From NCBI GenBank assembly GCA_020026215.1, contig JAHHQT010000070.1, forward strand, positions 1 to 9,727: a stretch of DNA of 9,727 nucleotides, given 5' to 3'. The position numbers and the translations under genes are program-made. This DNA comes from Muribaculaceae bacterium. GTDB lineage: Bacteria; Bacteroidota; Bacteroidia; Bacteroidales; Muribaculaceae. The notes under the pieces were generated by a model. That model was not told the DNA's origin. It ran no database searches and saw nothing but the letters and a program-made list of their open reading frames with translations. Below are positions 8,004-9,727 of the stretch, one piece after another (positions within the stretch are counted from its first letter, which is position 1; each line of letters starts with the position of its first letter).

Positions 8004-8699
8004 ATGCAGACAGTTGTAATAATACTAATATCTTTGGTCTGCTTCAATTTTATGTTGAAGCAGACTTATAGTAAACGCTGGGCAGTGGCTGTAACAACCA
8101 TTGCCTGTGCGTTGTTTGTAGGCAACATGTGGCCATACGCCATTGAACAATCCAAAACTCAGATAGCCGACTGGTTGTCGAACACAGAATTGATGTTGGA
8201 TACATCTGTGATTTTGAGTATTGAGGTTTGTATCCAAATGGCATTCTGCATGTTGGCTGTACACATGATGACAGGGGGGATTGCCAAACCTGCGACATTG
8301 TGGGCTTACCGCATTTTGCGCTGGTTCCCGGGCATCTTGATTTTTCCTGTATTGTTCAGTATGTTGGTCGCTTTGATTTTTGCCTTTCCAGGCAAGTCTT
8401 TCTCTACCGTGGCATGGGTAATGGCTGCGGCAGTGTTTGTCTTGATTCCGTTGGGAACAATCGGCCTTCGCAAACTTTTGCCTGAAAAGGAGCTTCGTTT
8501 GGAGCTGTTGTTCATTACCAATGCAATGACTGCCATTCTTGGCGTTGTGGCTACTGTAAACGGCCGTACAGCCGTGAACGGTATCAGTGAAGTAAATTGG
8601 GCAGCCTTGGCAGGTATCATTGTCTTGATTATCGGAGGAACGGCAATCGGATTGGTATTGCGCCGTTTCAAAATGAATAGACTTTACAAACAAAAATAA
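8004..8699 (+). CDS. hmuT: HmuT-type seven-helix inner-membrane protein
   Basis: I recognise this 231-residue protein by its place between hmuS and hmuU. It has about seven hydrophobic helices (roughly 2-18, 26-43, 68-90, 108-128, 134-155, 166-185 and 199-219) and a basic C-terminal tail (RRFKMNRLYKQK). No catalytic motif is visible. The biochemical role is unknown. It could help join HmuS to the HmuU/HmuV motor or form a path for porphyrin or iron. The ATG follows the hmuS stop by 2 nt with only a weak Shine-Dalgarno sequence, so translation is probably coupled. Codon choice is less biased to TTG, CGT and GGT than in hmuS, perhaps meaning lower expression. An 11-bp hairpin lies in codons 12-21. 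Confidence 0.8.
   Translation: MQTVVIILISLVCFNFMLKQTYSKRWAVAVTTIACALFVGNMWPYAIEQSKTQIADWLSNTELMLDTSVILSIEVCIQMAFCMLAVHMMTGGIAKPATLWAYRILRWFPGILIFPVLFSMLVALIFAFPGKSFSTVAWVMAAAVFVLIPLGTIGLRKLLPEKELRLELLFITNAMTAILGVVATVNGRTAVNGISEVNWAALAGIIVLIIGGTAIGLVLRRFKMNRLYKQK
8037..8065 (+). other. 11-bp perfect hairpin at the start of hmuT
   Basis: GTCTGCTTCAA (8037-8047) and TTGAAGCAGAC (8055-8065) pair perfectly around the 7-nt loop TTTTATG. The stem begins 33 nt after the A of the hmuT start codon, almost the same distance as the hmuR hairpin (36 nt). Only TTATA follows, so it lacks the T-tract of a normal intrinsic terminator. It may act as an RNA processing or stability border, a pause site, or a translational brake between hmuS and hmuTUV. 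Confidence 0.5.
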
Positions 8700-8727
8700 T
8701 ACGTATCTAAAATTAAAAATAATTATT

Positions 8728-9327
8728 ATGAATTACATTTCTGATATTCTATACTGGATTTCTACTGGCTTGTTGGTTCCGGTAATCATCCTTTTGATTT
8801 TCTTTTTCATCCGTTCATTGATTTTGATTGGTAACTTCTTCGGACAATACATCGCAATTCGCAAGACAGAAGCCATGCTTCGTAAGGAATTTGCTGAATT
8901 GACTCCTGCAAACTTGGATCAATTGGTGGACAAATTACCTAAAAAATCAAATAGCTTGGTTATCCGCTATATTCGTAAAGTGATGGAAGTGAAAGACAGC
9001 CCTGCTCACGTAAGCCGTCTGTTGGCTGATTACGAAATCATGGCTGACAAGGATTTGGCTATTTCTAAAACATTGAACAAGATGGGCCCTATGTTGGGTT
9101 TGATGGGTACATTGATTCCTATGGGTCCTGCATTGGTTGGTCTTGCTGCAGGTGATATCTCATCAATGGCCTACAACATGCAAGTAGCTTTTGCAACAAC
9201 AGTTGTCGGTTTGTTCGTTGCGGCAATCGGTTTTGTTACACAACAAGTAAAACAACGCTGGTACTTGCAGGACATGACAAACTTGGAATTCTTGTCTGAA
9301 ATGTTTAACGAAAAGAAAAACGCCTAA
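8728..9327 (+). CDS. hmuU: HmuU, MotA/TolQ/ExbB-family proton channel subunit
   Basis: This 199-residue protein has the ExbB/TolQ layout: a first helix at about 12-35, a cytoplasmic stretch, then two helices at about 118-140 and 152-172. The conserved core is clear in GPMLGLMGTLIPMG (120-133) and FATTVVGLFVAAIGF (155-169). T128 and T157/T158 match the channel-lining Thr positions of the family. Such proteins form a pentamer around a dimer of ExbD/TolR-like partners and turn proton flow into mechanical work. The partner is likely HmuV, encoded 3 nt downstream. A 28-nt A/T-rich gap separates it from hmuT. With HmuS and HmuT beside it, it more probably serves this operon than a general TonB system, though energising HmuR through a TonB protein elsewhere cannot be ruled out. 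Confidence 0.9.
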   Translation: MNYISDILYWISTGLLVPVIILLIFFFIRSLILIGNFFGQYIAIRKTEAMLRKEFAELTPANLDQLVDKLPKKSNSLVIRYIRKVMEVKDSPAHVSRLLADYEIMADKDLAISKTLNKMGPMLGLMGTLIPMGPALVGLAAGDISSMAYNMQVAFATTVVGLFVAAIGFVTQQVKQRWYLQDMTNLEFLSEMFNEKKNA

Positions 9328-9330
9328 GCA

Positions 9331-9657
9331 ATGAAGAGAAATTTATTACGCAAAGAGGAAGATAACGACCCAATGAGCGTAGTGAGCAATTTGTTCGACG
9401 TTGCAATGGTGTTTGCTGTGGCATTGATGGTTGCTTTGGTGAGCCGTTACAATATGACTGAAATGTTCAGTCAGGAGGACTTTACCATGGTGAAGAATCC
9501 TGGTAAGGAAAACATGGAAATCATCACCAAAGAAGGTAACAAGATAAACAAATATACTCCGAGTGAAGACCAATCTCAAAAGAGCGGTAAGAAGGGTAAA
9601 AAAGTGGGTATCGCTTACGAACTCGAAAACGGAGAAATTATCTACGTTCCGGAATAG
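9331..9657 (+). CDS. hmuV: HmuV, DUF2149-like protein resembling ExbD/TolR
   Basis: This protein has 108 residues: a short charged N-terminus (RKEEDNDP), one helix at about 20-41 (NLFDVAMVFAVALMVALVSR) and a small hydrophilic domain that should be periplasmic. D23 opens the helix just as the essential protonatable Asp does in ExbD and TolR, so HmuV is a good candidate for the stator-engaging partner of HmuU. DUF2149 proteins are known next to CobN-like genes, also in methanogens. The periplasmic part holds a Lys/Ser/Gly linker (about 82-91) and ends in GIAYELENGEIIYVPE. It is shorter than usual ExbD proteins, so it may not contain a full ExbD-type fold. It is 3 nt after hmuU and ends the operon as seen. 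Confidence 0.85.
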   Translation: MKRNLLRKEEDNDPMSVVSNLFDVAMVFAVALMVALVSRYNMTEMFSQEDFTMVKNPGKENMEIITKEGNKINKYTPSEDQSQKSGKKGKKVGIAYELENGEIIYVPE

Positions 9658-9715
9658 TTTAGTTTCATAACAATAGAGGATGTAAATTAAACTGTGTCAG
9701 CAAAGAATAAAATAT

Positions 9716-9723
9716 TATATTTG
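9716..9723 (+). promoter_or_regulatory. Possible -7 element of a downstream unit
   Basis: TATATTTG matches TAnnTTTG exactly, but the -33 region is poor: only GTG at 9694-9696 lies at a fitting distance (19 bp). The rest of 9658-9727 shows no strong terminator; a 6-bp stem AGCAAA/TTTGCT (9699-9704 and 9720-9725) has a 15-nt loop and no T-tract. The window ends too soon to see any gene that it would drive. Confidence 0.3.
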
Positions 9724-9727
9724 CTAA

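Noticed and set aside
8025..8693. Antisense frame of 222 codons covering hmuT
   Set aside because: His/Gln/Cys-rich composition typical of a shadow of a hydrophobic gene; no promoter or ribosome-binding site; the plus-strand frame has clear membrane helices and operon spacing.
8764..8783. Third early-codon hairpin in hmuU (ACTGG/CCGGT)
   Set aside because: It begins 36 nt after the start codon, as in hmuR, but the stem is only 5 bp with a G-T pair and a 10-nt loop, so chance explains it.
9699..9725. Stem AGCAAA/TTTGCT as the operon terminator
   Set aside because: The stem has only 6 bp, is AT-rich, has a 15-nt loop and no following T-tract, and it overlaps the promoter-like TATATTTG.

Overview
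The window carries a complete haem-uptake operon of the hmuYRSTUV type. The organism is almost certainly a member of the Bacteroidota, most likely order Bacteroidales. The support is the gene set and order known from Porphyromonas and Bacteroides, a haemophore lipoprotein with an acidic stretch after the lipid-bearing Cys, a TonB-dependent receptor with an N-terminal carboxypeptidase-regulatory-like domain, and two good Bacteroidota-type promoters (TTG, 20 bp, TAnnTTTG). I cannot name the genus from the sequence alone.

Layout. Positions 1-52 hold the 5' two thirds of a tRNA-Asp (GUC) gene on the minus strand, with its own promoter at 81-111. Positions 112-476 are AT-rich and gene-free, and contain a perfect 16-bp palindrome at 439-454. 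A plus-strand promoter at 477-507 then drives six closely packed genes, all on the plus strand: hmuY (562-1260), hmuR (1266-3500), hmuS (3526-8001), hmuT (8004-8699), hmuU (8728-9327) and hmuV (9331-9657). Gaps between genes are 2-28 nt. The last 70 bases are non-coding or hold the start of a further unit.

How the genes work together. HmuY is a surface lipoprotein that should capture haem and pass it to HmuR, the outer-membrane receptor. HmuS is a very large CobN-like chelatase-family protein with a membrane anchor at each end, so its catalytic body should lie in the periplasm. There it is expected to act on haem or the porphyrin-metal bond. HmuT is a seven-helix membrane protein of unknown role. 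HmuU is a MotA/TolQ/ExbB-type channel subunit, and HmuV is a small DUF2149-like protein with an ExbD/TolR-like single helix carrying an Asp. No ATPase is encoded, which suggests that the proton-motive force rather than ATP powers the HmuS reaction.

Points that most deserve a second look: a terminator-like hairpin with a C(UUCG)G loop hidden in the signal-peptide codons of hmuR; an 11-bp perfect hairpin at almost the same distance inside hmuT; the absence of candidate His haem ligands at expected places in HmuY and HmuR, with Met residues nearby; a Met/Lys-rich insertion of about 130 residues in HmuS; and the pairing of a CobN-like enzyme with an ExbB/ExbD-like motor.
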